DNA of 64,000 nt from Paenibacillus sp. (GCF_035645195.1 NZ_DASQNA010000018.1:288629-352628), one strand, 5' to 3'; shown: positions 18,538-28,456, numbered from the stretch's first letter. A program made the numbers and translations. The notes: generated by a model not told the origin, from the sequence alone.

Positions 18538-18603
18538 CAGGGTAAGACGAACGAGGGACGGCTCCCGGCTTCGGGAAGGGAGTCGTCGACAGGAGGACGC
18601 GAC

Positions 18604-20367
18604 ATGAGCTTGCCGGCATGGTTCCGTAAAATGACGATTTTTCCCAAACTGCTGCTTACGCTGCTGCTGGCCGTCGTGCCGATGTACGCGGTCAGCATTT
18701 ATATTAACGAGCAAGGGGCGGACGGCCTGCGCGAGGAAATGTCGCTCTCGATGTCGGACCGCATCGATTTTTATTTGCAAATGCTGGAGGCGGACATCGC
18801 GCTGACGATGCGGCTGCAGCTGCAGTACGTCAACGACGACGACATTCAAAAGCTGGCGAACGCCTCCTCTATCATGAGCAATTACGAAATTTACCTCGCG
18901 CAGGAACGCGTGCAGGAAAAAATGCGGCTTATGACCGAGGCGGGTCAATATGTGGCGGACGCCAGCACGTTCATTCCTTCGCTGGGGCGCACGGTCCGAA
19001 CGAACATCATGGACGACCCGCTGCCGGAGGAGGAGGCCGCCCGCCTCATCGATGCGTACCGTCATGCGGGCGGACCGATTATGGAGCTCGACGGCGAACT
19101 GCTGCTGGCGACGGTGTATCCGCATCCGCTCTATTCGAGCGCATCGTCGTTCATGATCGAGGCGAAGCTGTCGAAGCCGAAGCTGACGAGCTTCCTCGAC
19201 CGGCTGTCGGAGCGGGAGAAGGGCGGGGCCGTATTGATGGACGGCGGGGAGCGATGGGCGCTCTCGACCGTCGACGGCGAGCGGACGACGCAGGCGATGA
19301 TCGAGTTCGTTCGCAATTTGCGGGAGTCGGACGATGAGGCCGGACAGCGCCTCCTCGAGGTCGACGGCCAAAATTACTTAGTTTCGTTCGAAAAATCGGA
19401 CGTGCTGGAAGCCGTCCTGCTCGTCTACACGCCGGAACGGCAGTTTTTGGGCCAGCTCGAAAAGTACCGCAACTGGTTCTGGGTGCTCTCGGTCGGTTCC
19501 GTGCTGCTGATCGCCTTTGTTTCCCATCGCGTATACAAAATCATTCACGAACCGGTGAAACGTATGGTGGCCGCGTTCCGGAAGGTCGAGAAGGGGGATA
19601 TGAACTTGTCGATCCGGCACGGCGCCGAGGACGAGTTCGGCTATTTGTACAGCCAGTTCAACGTCATGATCGGGCAGCTGCGCACGCTGATCCAGCAAGT
19701 GTACGAAGGGCGCATCCGGCAGCAGCGCTCGGAGCTGAAGCAGCTGCAATCGCAAATCAATCCCCATTTCTTGTATAACAGCTATTTCCTCGTTTACCGA
19801 ATGGCGCAAAACGGAGATACGGACGCGGTCGCCCGGGCCGCCGAATATTTGGGCGAATATTTCCGCTACGTCACCCGCAATAGCGAAGACGCGGTTCCGC
19901 TCGAGCGGGAGTACCGGCACATGATCAATTACAACGATATCCAGCGCATGCGCCTCGGTCGGCGCATCGACTCGCGGATCGACGAATGGGACGCGTCGCT
20001 GCCGAACATCCATGTGCCTCGCCTGATTTTGCAGCCGCTGCTCGAGAACGCGTATCATCATGGGCTCAAGGACAAAGTGACGGACGGTTTGATCCGCGTC
20101 TCGATCCGTCGAACGGACGGCGAGCTGACGATCCGCGTAGAGGACAACGGCGACGCGCTGTCCGAGGCCAAGCTGGATGAGCTGCGAGGCATGCTGGCGC
20201 ATCGCGACGCCGATTTTGAAACGACGGGCATGTTCAACGTGCATCTGCGGCTGCGTCTTGAGTTCGGAGACCCGTACGGGCTCCGGCTGTCGCGAAGCGA
20301 GCTGGGCGGATTTTGCGTCGAGCTGACCGTTCCGATTCGAGGAGAAGGAGAGAACACGCATGTTTAA
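18604..20367 (+). CDS. YesM-type sensor histidine kinase
   Basis: 587 aa. An N-terminal membrane helix (residues 13-35) is followed by an extracellular Cache-like sensor of about 250 residues, a second helix (near 295-315), a HAMP domain, the YesM-type histidine box LQSQINPHFLYNSYF and a C-terminal ATPase domain (LILQPLLENAYHHGLKD, RVEDNGDAL). It would sense an extracellular sugar and phosphorylate the response regulator encoded just downstream, whose start overlaps its stop by 8 nt. ATG 18604 has AGGAGG upstream; the frame is open further upstream but without a ribosome site. Likely target: the sugar ABC transporter genes that follow. Transcription probably starts from the palindrome-containing promoter at 18510. 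Confidence 0.93.
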   Translation: MSLPAWFRKMTIFPKLLLTLLLAVVPMYAVSIYINEQGADGLREEMSLSMSDRIDFYLQMLEADIALTMRLQLQYVNDDDIQKLANASSIMSNYEIYLAQERVQEKMRLMTEAGQYVADASTFIPSLGRTVRTNIMDDPLPEEEAARLIDAYRHAGGPIMELDGELLLATVYPHPLYSSASSFMIEAKLSKPKLTSFLDRLSEREKGGAVLMDGGERWALSTVDGERTTQAMIEFVRNLRESDDEAGQRLLEVDGQNYLVSFEKSDVLEAVLLVYTPERQFLGQLEKYRNWFWVLSVGSVLLIAFVSHRVYKIIHEPVKRMVAAFRKVEKGDMNLSIRHGAEDEFGYLYSQFNVMIGQLRTLIQQVYEGRIRQQRSELKQLQSQINPHFLYNSYFLVYRMAQNGDTDAVARAAEYLGEYFRYVTRNSEDAVPLEREYRHMINYNDIQRMRLGRRIDSRIDEWDASLPNIHVPRLILQPLLENAYHHGLKDKVTDGLIRVSIRRTDGELTIRVEDNGDALSEAKLDELRGMLAHRDADFETTGMFNVHLRLRLEFGDPYGLRLSRSELGGFCVELTVPIRGEGENTHV

Positions 20368-22006
20368 AATTTTGGTGGTCGACGACGAAGACTATTTGGT
20401 CGACGGCGTGACGACGTTGCTGCGGGAAATCGACGAACCGGAGCTGGACGTGTACTCCGCGTACACCGCGTTCGAAGCGCTCGAATGGCTGGAGCGGACG
20501 AAGATCGACGTCGTCCTGTCCGACATCCATATGCCCGGCATGGACGGGCTGGAGCTGCAGCGGCGCATCGCCGAACGGTGGCCGGACTGCCGGGTCATCT
20601 TCCTTACGGGCTACGACGATTTCGAATACGCAAAAACGGCGCTGCAGCGGCAAGCGGTCGATTATATTTTAAAGACTGAAGGCGATGCCGCGATCGTCGA
20701 TGCAGTGCGCAAAGCGATCGATTGCGTCGACAGCGATCAACGGATGGAGGAGCTCGTCCGCGAAGCCGAACGCCAGCGCCGGGAGCTCCGTCCGGTGCTC
20801 CAGCGGGAATTTTGGCTCGATGTGCTGGCGTACGGGGAAACCGACGGGGCGCGCGACTTGGCGGAGCCGTTCGCGGAGCTCGGCATCGGCCTGTCGCCGA
20901 ACGAACCGGTGTTGCTGCTCCTTGGAGAAATCGACCGGTGGGACGACGGTCTCGGCCGCGGGGATAAAGCGTTAATCTTATATGCGGCGGCCAACATCTC
21001 CGAAGAAATCGTCGGCAGAGGGGCGAAAATTCACGCTTGCACGTACGACCGCAACAAGCTCGTCTGGTTCGTCCAGCCCGACCGAAAGACGGCGTTCGCG
21101 ACGGACCGGGAAGAGGAAATATGGGAACGGCTCGCCAAGTTCATCCAAGGCAGCATGGAGACGGTGCAGGCGACATGCCGAAAGCTGCTGCGCCATACGC
21201 TCTCCGTCGTCGTCGCGAGGGAGGCGGTACCGTGGGACGAGGCGGCCGAGAAATACGAAGCGTTGAAGCTGTTATTCAATCGCGGGCTTGGCAGCCGGGA
21301 GGAGCTTCTGCTGTCCGAAGAGGCCGGAACGTCCGGTCAGACGGAGGACGGCGCCGGGATGCCGACAGGCTGGCGGACGAAGCTCGGGGAGCTCGCGGAC
21401 CGGCTGAGCGGCGGGCAGCGCGACGAATTCTTCGATCAGTATTACCCGTTCATGGAACGCGCGGGCCGGTCGGGCGGTTACCGGCTGGCCGCGTTTTATG
21501 GCGTGGCGGATCGGCTGCTCGATTGTCTGGAGCGGCATCGGCTGTTGGGGCGGGCGGCGAACGAGCTCGATTTGGTACGCGTGACGAGCTTTGAACGGCA
21601 TGCCTCTTGGCCGGAAGCGACGGCGCAGCTCGCGGCCGCCGCGGAATGGTTATTCGCAGCGCGCGAAGAGAGCAAGCTGCGGCAGGAGGAGCAGCTCGTG
21701 CTGCGGCTGGAGCAGCACATTCGCGGCCATCTGAGCGAAGATTTGTCGCTCGTCCGGCTCGGCGAGCTCGTGGCGCTGAATCCGGTTTATTTGTCCCGGG
21801 TGTACAAGCAGCTGACGGGCCGCAACTTGACCGACACGATTCTGGAAGCGAAGCTGGAGCGGGCGAAGGAGCTGCTCGGCAAAACCGATCTTCTGATCCA
21901 GGACATTACGAAAGAAGTCGGCTTCGAATCGCCGGCGTATTTCACGCGCTTCTTCAAAAAGTACGTAAATATGTCGCCGCAGCAGTATCGAGATTCGCTT
22001 CGGTAA
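20360..22006 (+). CDS. YesN-type response regulator with AraC output domain
   Basis: 548 aa. The receiver domain (residues 1-125) has the acidic pair VVDDED, the phospho-acceptor in VVLSDIHMPGMDGLELQ and the conserved lysine in DYILKTEG. A long middle region of about 300 residues of unknown fold follows, then two AraC helix-turn-helices at the C-terminus (LVALNPVYLSRVYKQLTGRNL and DITKEVGFESPAYFTRFFKKY). It overlaps the kinase gene by 8 nt with a GAGGAGAAGGAGAG ribosome site. In this family such regulators activate an adjacent carbohydrate ABC operon, here 22158-25835. Confidence 0.93.
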   Translation: MFKILVVDDEDYLVDGVTTLLREIDEPELDVYSAYTAFEALEWLERTKIDVVLSDIHMPGMDGLELQRRIAERWPDCRVIFLTGYDDFEYAKTALQRQAVDYILKTEGDAAIVDAVRKAIDCVDSDQRMEELVREAERQRRELRPVLQREFWLDVLAYGETDGARDLAEPFAELGIGLSPNEPVLLLLGEIDRWDDGLGRGDKALILYAAANISEEIVGRGAKIHACTYDRNKLVWFVQPDRKTAFATDREEEIWERLAKFIQGSMETVQATCRKLLRHTLSVVVAREAVPWDEAAEKYEALKLLFNRGLGSREELLLSEEAGTSGQTEDGAGMPTGWRTKLGELADRLSGGQRDEFFDQYYPFMERAGRSGGYRLAAFYGVADRLLDCLERHRLLGRAANELDLVRVTSFERHASWPEATAQLAAAAEWLFAAREESKLRQEEQLVLRLEQHIRGHLSEDLSLVRLGELVALNPVYLSRVYKQLTGRNLTDTILEAKLERAKELLGKTDLLIQDITKEVGFESPAYFTRFFKKYVNMSPQQYRDSLR

Positions 22007-22074
22007 TAAACAACAACAAAAGATATCAATCGATAACTAGTAAAGAGAAGTCAAGCGAAGTATAAATCGGATTA

Positions 22075-22130
22075 TTGTTGCGGGTGTTGCCCGGGTCTAT
22101 ACTTGGAAACAAGCAGAGTAAGCGCTTACT
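22075..22130 (+). promoter_or_regulatory. Sugar ABC operon promoter with cre-like CcpA site
   Basis: TTGTTG (22075-22080), 18-nt spacer, TATACT (22099-22104). The palindrome AGTAAGCGCTTACT (22117-22130) matches the cre core and sits about +6 to +20, where CcpA binding would block transcription. Confidence 0.65.
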
Positions 22131-22157
22131 ACTCAACGAACACGGGGGGCTCCGAAC

Positions 22158-23879
22158 ATGAGAAAACAACGGAAAATGACGGCGATGGCTTCGACGGCAG
22201 TGGCGCTGTCCATGCTATTGGCCGCTTGCTCCGGCGGCGGCGCGGCGACGGAAGTCGGCGACTCCGGCAAGTCGGCCGGCGCGGGGGAAGCGAATGGAGG
22301 AACGTCGAATACGGCCCCTGCCACGCAAGAAAATCTCGATCCGCTCGGTAAATACGATCCGCCGATTACGGTCCGCGCGGTGCGCCGGGTCGACCAATCG
22401 ACGAAGTATAAGGACGGCGAGTCGGTCGACAACAACGTATGGACGCGAGCGTACGAAGAACTGCTCGGCGTCAAAATCGCGAACGACTGGGTCGTCGTCG
22501 GCAGCGGCGATCAGTATAACCAGAAGCTGAACGTCTCGCTCGCCTCCGGCGACCTGCCCGACATCTTCAGCGTCAACGCGCAGCAGCTTAAGCAGCTCGT
22601 CGAAGCGGGCCAAATCGAGGACTTGACGGAAGTGTACGAGAAGTACGCTTCGGATTACACGAAGCAAGTTATGACGGAGAGCGGTCCGAACATCCTGAGC
22701 TCGGCTACCTTCGGCGGCAAGCTGATGGCGATTCCGGTCGCGGCAGGCACGATCGACGGACTGCCGCTGCTGTGGATTCGAACGGATTGGCTGCAAAAGC
22801 TGAACTTGCCGGAGCCGAAAACGATGGACGACGTCATCGCCATCGCCCGGGCGTTCGCGACGCAGGACCCGGACGGCAACGGCAAAGACGACACGATCGG
22901 CATGGCCGCTTCCAAAGATTTATATGGCGGCTTCCCCGGATTGGACGGCTTCTTTAACGCATACCACGCGTATCCGGCGACGGGCAAGATGTGGATCAAG
23001 GACGACAGCGGCCAGCTCGTCAACGGCGCGATTCAGCCGGAAGTGAAGACGGCGCTCGCCAAGCTTCAAGAGCTGTACAAGGAAGGCATTCTCGACAAAG
23101 AATTCGGCAGCAAGGACGGCGGCAAAGTCGCCGAAGCGGCGACGAGCGGCAAACTGGGCCTCTACTTCGGCCAAATGTGGACGCCGATCTGGCCTTTGCA
23201 AGACGGCAAAAACAAAGACGCCGCGATGGATTGGAAGCCGTTCCCGATTCCGTCCTCGGACGGACAGCCGGTAAAGCTGCAGGCGAATTTCCCGGTGAAC
23301 GACTACTGGGTCGTACGCAAAGGCTACGAGCATCCGGAAGTAATGGTAAAGCTCCAAAACATTACCCTGCAAAAGCTGTGGAGCCCGGAAGCGGATCCGG
23401 CGCTCGTCGATCCGATCGACGGCATCGAGGTGCACAAATACGCGATCAACGAAGCGACGCCCGCTCGGAAGAACATCGATAACTATTTGGCCGCGAAGGA
23501 AGCGCTCGAAACGGGCGACCCCTCGAAGCTGTCGAAGTCGATGAAGGAAGGGCTGTATGATAAAATCGTCGCCTACCGCGCCGGGGACAACACGGCATGG
23601 GCGATGGAAAAGGTGTTCGGCGAAGACAGCTCCTTCGAAATCATCAACGATCATTACGTCTCTAAGAGCGTCACGCTCGACACTGCCTTCTACGGGGCGC
23701 CGACGGAAACGATGGGCGCCAAGATGGAAACGTTGTCGAGGCTCGAGCTCGAAACGTTCACGAAGATCATTATGGGCGCGGCCAGCGTCGACGAGTTCGA
23801 CACATTCGTCGAAAACTGGAAGAAGCTCGGCGGCGACCAAATTACGAAGGAAGTCAACGAATGGGCGGCTAACCGCTAA
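22158..23879 (+). CDS. Extracellular solute-binding lipoprotein of a carbohydrate ABC transporter
   Basis: 573 aa. Lipoprotein signal with lipobox LLAACSG, a Ser/Gly/Ala-rich linker, then a family 1 solute-binding fold (GDLPDIFSVNAQQLKQLVEAGQIEDLTEVYEKY is typical; the run DPDGNGKDDTIG is the calcium-binding-like loop common in LipO/YtcQ relatives). It is the large LplA/YtcQ type (over 500 aa) that pairs with LplB/YtcP permeases and the YesM/YesN sensors seen upstream. Substrate is probably an oligosaccharide; no glycosidase is next to it to say which. It is tethered outside the membrane and delivers substrate to the two permeases encoded downstream. Expression is probably YesN-activated and CcpA-repressed. 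Confidence 0.93.
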   Translation: MRKQRKMTAMASTAVALSMLLAACSGGGAATEVGDSGKSAGAGEANGGTSNTAPATQENLDPLGKYDPPITVRAVRRVDQSTKYKDGESVDNNVWTRAYEELLGVKIANDWVVVGSGDQYNQKLNVSLASGDLPDIFSVNAQQLKQLVEAGQIEDLTEVYEKYASDYTKQVMTESGPNILSSATFGGKLMAIPVAAGTIDGLPLLWIRTDWLQKLNLPEPKTMDDVIAIARAFATQDPDGNGKDDTIGMAASKDLYGGFPGLDGFFNAYHAYPATGKMWIKDDSGQLVNGAIQPEVKTALAKLQELYKEGILDKEFGSKDGGKVAEAATSGKLGLYFGQMWTPIWPLQDGKNKDAAMDWKPFPIPSSDGQPVKLQANFPVNDYWVVRKGYEHPEVMVKLQNITLQKLWSPEADPALVDPIDGIEVHKYAINEATPARKNIDNYLAAKEALETGDPSKLSKSMKEGLYDKIVAYRAGDNTAWAMEKVFGEDSSFEIINDHYVSKSVTLDTAFYGAPTETMGAKMETLSRLELETFTKIIMGAASVDEFDTFVENWKKLGGDQITKEVNEWAANR

Positions 23880-23896
23880 AAATAAGTCCGGGTGCG

Positions 23897-23939
23897 ATGG
23901 GGAATTCGGAGAGATTGACATCCGTCTTCCCCATTTTCA
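23897..23939 (+). terminator. Hairpin between binding protein and permease genes
   Basis: 8-bp arms ATGGGGAA and TTCCCCAT followed by TTTCAT. Partial terminators or mRNA-stabilising hairpins are common here and let the binding protein be made in excess over the permeases. Confidence 0.45.
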
Positions 23940-23970
23940 TCGGCGAGGACTCGGAAGGACGTGTGAAGGA

Positions 23971-24942
23971 ATGGCCATCAATCGTGCGAGCGGAGAGACG
24001 CCGATCGAGCTGCAAGGCGCGAAGCAGACGGCGGCCGGCAACGCCGGTTCCAAACGGTTCTTGCGGGAATTGCCCCTGCATCTGCTGCTGCTGCCCGGCG
24101 TCATCCTCGTGTTTATTTACTCGTATATCCCGATGTTCGGCGTCGTCATCGCGTTTCAGAAATTCATTCCAGCCTTCGGGGTGTTCAAATCGAAGTGGGT
24201 CGGCCTCGACAATTTCGAATACGTCTTGATGCTGCCCGACATCTTCCAAGTCATTTGGAACACGCTGTACATCGCAACGTTAAAAATCATTTTCGGCCTG
24301 GCCGTTCCGATCGTAATCGCTTTGCTGCTGAACGAGGTCATCAGCGTAAGGTTTAAGCGCACGGTGCAAACCCTCATCTATTTGCCGCACTTCTTGTCTT
24401 GGATCATCTTGGGAGGCATTCTGGTCGACATCCTTTCGCCTTCGGAAGGCATCGTCAACCAGCTGCTCGGCTATGTCGGAGTCGATCCGATCTATTTCCT
24501 CGGAGACAATGCCTGGTTCCCGGCAACGCTCGTCATTTCCGACGTGTGGAAGGAATTCGGCTTCAATACGATCGTTTATTTGGCCGCGCTGACGAGCATT
24601 AATCCGACGCTGTATGAAGCAGCTGTCATCGACGGCGCGAACCGTTGGAAGCAAACGCTGCACATTACGCTGCCAGGCATGCTGCCGATCATCATTTTGC
24701 TCGCGACCCTGAGCCTCGGCAACGTGCTGAACGCCGGATTCGACCAAGTATTTAACCTGTACAGCCCGGCCGTCTACGAGAGCGGCGACATTATCGACAC
24801 GATGGTGTACCGGATCGGTCTCGTCGAAGCTCAGTATAGCGTCGCTACCGTCATCGGTTTATTTAAATCCGTCGTCTCGCTGATCATGATTTCGCTGTCG
24901 TATTGGCTGGCTTACCGCTTCGCTAACTACCGCATCTTCTAG
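23971..24942 (+). CDS. Sugar ABC transporter permease, LplB family
   Basis: 323 aa with six predicted membrane helices. The EAA loop for the ATPase contact is YEAAVIDGANRWKQTLHITLPGM (shown only as its position, about residues 218-240). A polar N-terminal extension of about 30 residues precedes the first helix. I start it at ATG 23971, after GTGAAGGA; the frame is open upstream inside the binding-protein gene but out of context. It forms the channel with the next permease. No ATP-binding subunit is encoded in the cluster, as usual for this class, which borrows a shared MsmX-type ATPase. Confidence 0.93.
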   Translation: MAINRASGETPIELQGAKQTAAGNAGSKRFLRELPLHLLLLPGVILVFIYSYIPMFGVVIAFQKFIPAFGVFKSKWVGLDNFEYVLMLPDIFQVIWNTLYIATLKIIFGLAVPIVIALLLNEVISVRFKRTVQTLIYLPHFLSWIILGGILVDILSPSEGIVNQLLGYVGVDPIYFLGDNAWFPATLVISDVWKEFGFNTIVYLAALTSINPTLYEAAVIDGANRWKQTLHITLPGMLPIIILLATLSLGNVLNAGFDQVFNLYSPAVYESGDIIDTMVYRIGLVEAQYSVATVIGLFKSVVSLIMISLSYWLAYRFANYRIF

Positions 24943-24953
24943 GAGGGGTGACC

Positions 24954-25835
24954 ATGTATACGCTCAGTCCATCCAGACGGGTATTCGTCGCGTTTAACTA
25001 TGCGTTCCTTGGCCTCCTCGGCTTTCTGTGCATCGCGCCGCTCATTCACGTCATGGCGATCTCGTTCAGCTCGAGCAGCGCGGCGACCGCCGGGGACGTC
25101 ATCCTGTGGCCGGTCGATTTCACGTTGAAATCGTACGAATATATTTTGGAGCGTCCCGAATTCAAGAACGCCTTCGTCGTCACGCTGCAGCGAGTGGCGC
25201 TCGGCACGATCGTCAACATGCTGCTGACGATCGTGATCGCTTACCCGCTGTCCAAGGAAACCTCGGCGTTCCGGTTCCGTACCGCGTACGCGTGGTATTT
25301 CGTCGTTACGATCTTGTTCAGCGGAGGGTTGATTCCGTGGTACATGACGATTCGCGCGACCGGGCTGCTCGATTCGCTGTGGGCGCTCGTGCTCCCTGGC
25401 GCAGTGCCGGTGTTCAACGTCATTTTGCTGCTTAATTTCTTCCGCGGCTTGCCGAAGGCGCTGGAGGAGTCGGCGTTCATGGACGGCGCGGGTCACTGGA
25501 AGACGCTATGGTACATCTACGTGCCGCTGTCGCTTCCGGCGCTCGCGACGATCATCTTGTTCACGGTCGTGGGCCACTGGAATTCGTGGTTCGACGGATT
25601 GATTTTGATGAACAGGCCGGAAAACTATCCGCTGTCCAGCTATTTGCAGACGGTGCTGTTCAAAATTTCGCTGACCGGTTTGTCGCCGCAGCAGATGCTG
25701 GATCTCGCCGAGGTGTCCAACCGGACGACGAAGGCGGCGCAGGTGTTCGTCGGCGCGCTTCCGATTTTGCTCGTGTATCCGTTTCTGCAGCGGTTTTTTA
25801 TCAAAGGCATCGTGCTCGGCAGCGTGAAGGAGTAA
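24954..25835 (+). CDS. Carbohydrate ABC transporter permease, YtcP family
   Basis: 293 aa, six helices, with the EAA-type loop EESAFMDGAGHWKTLWYIY (near residues 170-188). ATG 24954 is preceded by AGGAGGGG, which overlaps the stop codon of the upstream permease; the GTG at 24948 lies within that ribosome site and is unlikely. Second channel subunit of the transporter. The operon ends at a strong terminator. Confidence 0.94.
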   Translation: MYTLSPSRRVFVAFNYAFLGLLGFLCIAPLIHVMAISFSSSSAATAGDVILWPVDFTLKSYEYILERPEFKNAFVVTLQRVALGTIVNMLLTIVIAYPLSKETSAFRFRTAYAWYFVVTILFSGGLIPWYMTIRATGLLDSLWALVLPGAVPVFNVILLLNFFRGLPKALEESAFMDGAGHWKTLWYIYVPLSLPALATIILFTVVGHWNSWFDGLILMNRPENYPLSSYLQTVLFKISLTGLSPQQMLDLAEVSNRTTKAAQVFVGALPILLVYPFLQRFFIKGIVLGSVKE

Positions 25836-25844
25836 ACGCGGCGG

Positions 25845-25877
25845 CCGCCTCCCGACTTCGACGGGAGGCGGTTTTTT
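25845..25877 (+). terminator. Terminator of the sugar ABC operon
   Basis: 10-bp perfect stem CCGCCTCCCG / CGGGAGGCGG, 6-nt loop, six Ts. Confidence 0.92.
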
Positions 25878-25939
25878 CGTTCCCGCGGCGCCGCCGTGGT
25901 ATACTGAGGTGACGTTTGCGCGGAAGGGATCGAGCTTCA

Positions 25940-27088
25940 TTGAACGCTATACACACATTACGATGGTTTAATTTCGGCTATTTTTCGCTGTTCGCTTTGT
26001 TTTTGTCGTTTCTGCCGGTTTATTTGTCGTCGCGCGGCATTTCCGAAACCGGCATCGGGCTCATGATGGGAGCGGGGGGCATCGTCGGCCTCGTCGCCCA
26101 GCCGTTGTGGGGCGTCGTGAGCGACAGGCGGCGGACGATCAAGAAGGTTCTGCTGTTTCTCCTCGCGCTGTCGGTCGTCGTCGGCGTCGCGACGTTCCAA
26201 TTGTCGACGCTTTGGGCGCTCGCAATTGGCGTCGGGCTCATGTATTTCTTGTTCATGCCGACCGACCCGCTCATGGAAAGCCTCAACTTCCAAGTGGCCC
26301 AAAAGCACGGGGTTCCTTACGGCTCTGTACGCATGTTCGGCGCGATCGGGTACGCGACGGCCTCCTTCGCGGTCGGCATGGCGACCGACGCGTTCGGACT
26401 CGGCGCGATGGGGGTGCTGTTCGCGGGGTACGGCCTCGCGACGATCCTGATTGCCGCGCGCGCGGAGGACGCCCCTGCGGCGTCCAAGCCCCTGCGCTGG
26501 GCGGAGCTGCAAGGGTTTCTCTCCCGGCGGGAATCGCTCGTGTTTTTCCTGCTCGTGCTGCTCGTCGCGGTGCCGCACCGGACGAACGACTTGTTCGTCG
26601 GCATTCACATTACGGCGCTCGGCGGCGATTACCGAACCGTCGGCATGACATGGTTCGTCATGACGATCGCCGAAGTCGCGTTCTTCGGCCTAGCGCACCG
26701 GTTTCTCAAGCCGGGGCGGGAGCTGACCGTCATCGCGCTCGCCGCGGTCCTGTACGTGCTTCGCTTTGCCTTGACGTCCGCGGCCGCCCAGCCGTTCGCG
26801 GTCGTGCTGCTGCAGCTGCTGCAGGGCGTTACGTTCGTGCTGTTTTACACCGCTTCGATCCAATACTTGTACCGCATCGTGCCGGAGCCGTGGCGGGCGA
26901 CCGGCCAGACGATTCTCGCCGTTTTGTTTTTCGGCGTCTCGGGCATCGTCGCGTCGTTCCTCGGCGGATGGGTATTCGACGCGTTCGGCGGCGAGACGCT
27001 GTACCGCGGGATGGCGGCGCTCTCGGCGATCGGCGCGGCGTACTGCTTCGCCGTGCGAGGAAGGAAGGCGGCCGGCGCCGCGGAATAA
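25940..27088 (+). CDS. MFS transporter, MFS_1-like/nucleoside-symporter type
   Basis: About 382 aa with twelve hydrophobic segments. The loop between helices 2 and 3, GVVSDRRRTIKKV, is the MFS signature, and the overall layout resembles the YwbF/nucleoside:H+ symporter-like group. The substrate cannot be inferred. I place the start at TTG 25940, 10 nt after GGAAGGGA; an upstream TTG at 25916 would add 8 residues. TATACT at 25900-25905 is a likely -10. The gene is convergent with the formate antiporter and their stops are only 6 nt apart. Confidence 0.85.
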   Translation: MNAIHTLRWFNFGYFSLFALFLSFLPVYLSSRGISETGIGLMMGAGGIVGLVAQPLWGVVSDRRRTIKKVLLFLLALSVVVGVATFQLSTLWALAIGVGLMYFLFMPTDPLMESLNFQVAQKHGVPYGSVRMFGAIGYATASFAVGMATDAFGLGAMGVLFAGYGLATILIAARAEDAPAASKPLRWAELQGFLSRRESLVFFLLVLLVAVPHRTNDLFVGIHITALGGDYRTVGMTWFVMTIAEVAFFGLAHRFLKPGRELTVIALAAVLYVLRFALTSAAAQPFAVVLLQLLQGVTFVLFYTASIQYLYRIVPEPWRATGQTILAVLFFGVSGIVASFLGGWVFDAFGGETLYRGMAALSAIGAAYCFAVRGRKAAGAAE

Positions 27089-27094
27089 GGCGGC

Positions 27095-28336
27095 TTACGG
27101 CGCCGCTTTCGCTCGCAGCTTGCGGATGTTGCGCTTCATGAGCAGCGACGTGACGAGCGCAACCAAGAGCAGCGCCGCGAATACATAAAACGCGGCGTCG
27201 TAGCTGTTCGTCGTTTCGCGCAGGTAAGCGACCACCATCGGTCCGACGACGCCGGCGATCGACCAGGCGGTCAGCAGATAGCCGTGAATCGCGCCGAGCT
27301 GCTTCGTGCCGAACAGGTCGCCGATGAACGCCGGCAGCGAGGCGAATCCGCCGCCGTAAATCGTCAGCACCGCATAGATCAGCGCTTGGAACAATATCGC
27401 CGTCGTGACGTAAGGCAGGACGAGGAAGGCGACCAGCTGCACCGCGAAGAATACGATGTACACGTTTTGCCGGCCGAGATAGTCGGACAGCGACGCCCAT
27501 CCGATCCGGCCCGCCCCGTTGAAAATCCCCATCACCCCGACCATCCCCGCTGCGGCGAGCGCGCTCATGCCGGCCTTCTCCTGGGCCATCGGCGACGCGA
27601 CCGAGATCAGCATGATCCCCGCGGAAATGTTGACGAACATCATAATCCACAGCATCCAAAACCGGGGTGTCCGAATCGCCTCGTTCGCCGTCAGCTGCGC
27701 GATGTCGCGCTTCCCCGCGGCGCCCTGGCCCGCGCCTTCCTTCATGCCGGCCGGCTGCCAGCCTTCCGGCGGACGCGCGATGTACAGCGCGCCGGCGAGC
27801 ATGAGCACGAAATACGAGACCCCCAAGATATAGAACGTGTTCGGGATGCCGAACTGCTCGAGAAAGCGGGCGGCGATCGGCCCGGTGACGAGCGCGCCCG
27901 CGCCGAAGCCGAAGACGGCCATGCCCGTCGCGAGGCCGCGGCGGTCCGGGAACCATTTCACGAGGGTGGACACCGGCGCGATGTAACCGATGCCGAGGCC
28001 GATGCCGCCCACGACGCCGTACAACGCGTAAAATCCGATCAGCGAGTCGATCGCGATCGCGTAGCCGGATCCGATCTGCCCGAGCGAAAACAGTACGGCC
28101 GACGTCAGCGCCGACGCTTTCGGACCGTATTTTTCCACGAATCTTCCGAACAGCGCCGCAGACATACCCAAGAAAAAGATCGCCAGCGTAAACGCGAACG
28201 CGACATCTGTGCTGCTCCAGCCGAGCGTTTCCGACAGGGGCGTCTTAAATACGCTGTATGCGTACGCCGAGCCGATGGACAGATGGATGGCGACGGCGGA
28301 CAGCGCGATCAGCCACCGATTTTTGTTCGTTTTCAT
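27095..28336 (-). CDS. MFS transporter, oxalate/formate antiporter (OFA) family
   Basis: 413 aa, twelve membrane helices. It shows OFA-family traits: the N-terminal GSAYAYSVFKTPLSETLGWS segment, an R/K-rich WFPDRRGLATGMAVFGFGAGAL stretch (helix 5 region) and paired glycine-rich helices. OFA proteins exchange oxalate, formate or related acids; placement back to back with formate dehydrogenase makes formate the best guess. ATG has a GAGAAAGGAGCGG ribosome site. The 120-nt gap to fdhA must carry both divergent promoters. Confidence 0.88.
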   Translation of the reverse strand: MKTNKNRWLIALSAVAIHLSIGSAYAYSVFKTPLSETLGWSSTDVAFAFTLAIFFLGMSAALFGRFVEKYGPKASALTSAVLFSLGQIGSGYAIAIDSLIGFYALYGVVGGIGLGIGYIAPVSTLVKWFPDRRGLATGMAVFGFGAGALVTGPIAARFLEQFGIPNTFYILGVSYFVLMLAGALYIARPPEGWQPAGMKEGAGQGAAGKRDIAQLTANEAIRTPRFWMLWIMMFVNISAGIMLISVASPMAQEKAGMSALAAAGMVGVMGIFNGAGRIGWASLSDYLGRQNVYIVFFAVQLVAFLVLPYVTTAILFQALIYAVLTIYGGGFASLPAFIGDLFGTKQLGAIHGYLLTAWSIAGVVGPMVVAYLRETTNSYDAAFYVFAALLLVALVTSLLMKRNIRKLRAKAAP

Positions 28337-28456
28337 TTCCGAAACCGCTCCTTTCTCTCGTTGCCCGAACTCGGATGGGGAAGCCTTTCTTTCGTAATAT
28401 TTCCAAACGCGAATGGGTCATACTACATGTCAAGGAAAATCGAAAGGGGCAGCGCC

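Noticed and set aside
27284..28456. N-terminal extension of the fdhA frame to 27284
   Set aside because: The extra segment overlaps the antiporter gene on the other strand; ATG 28457 has a ribosome site and begins the ferredoxin domain.
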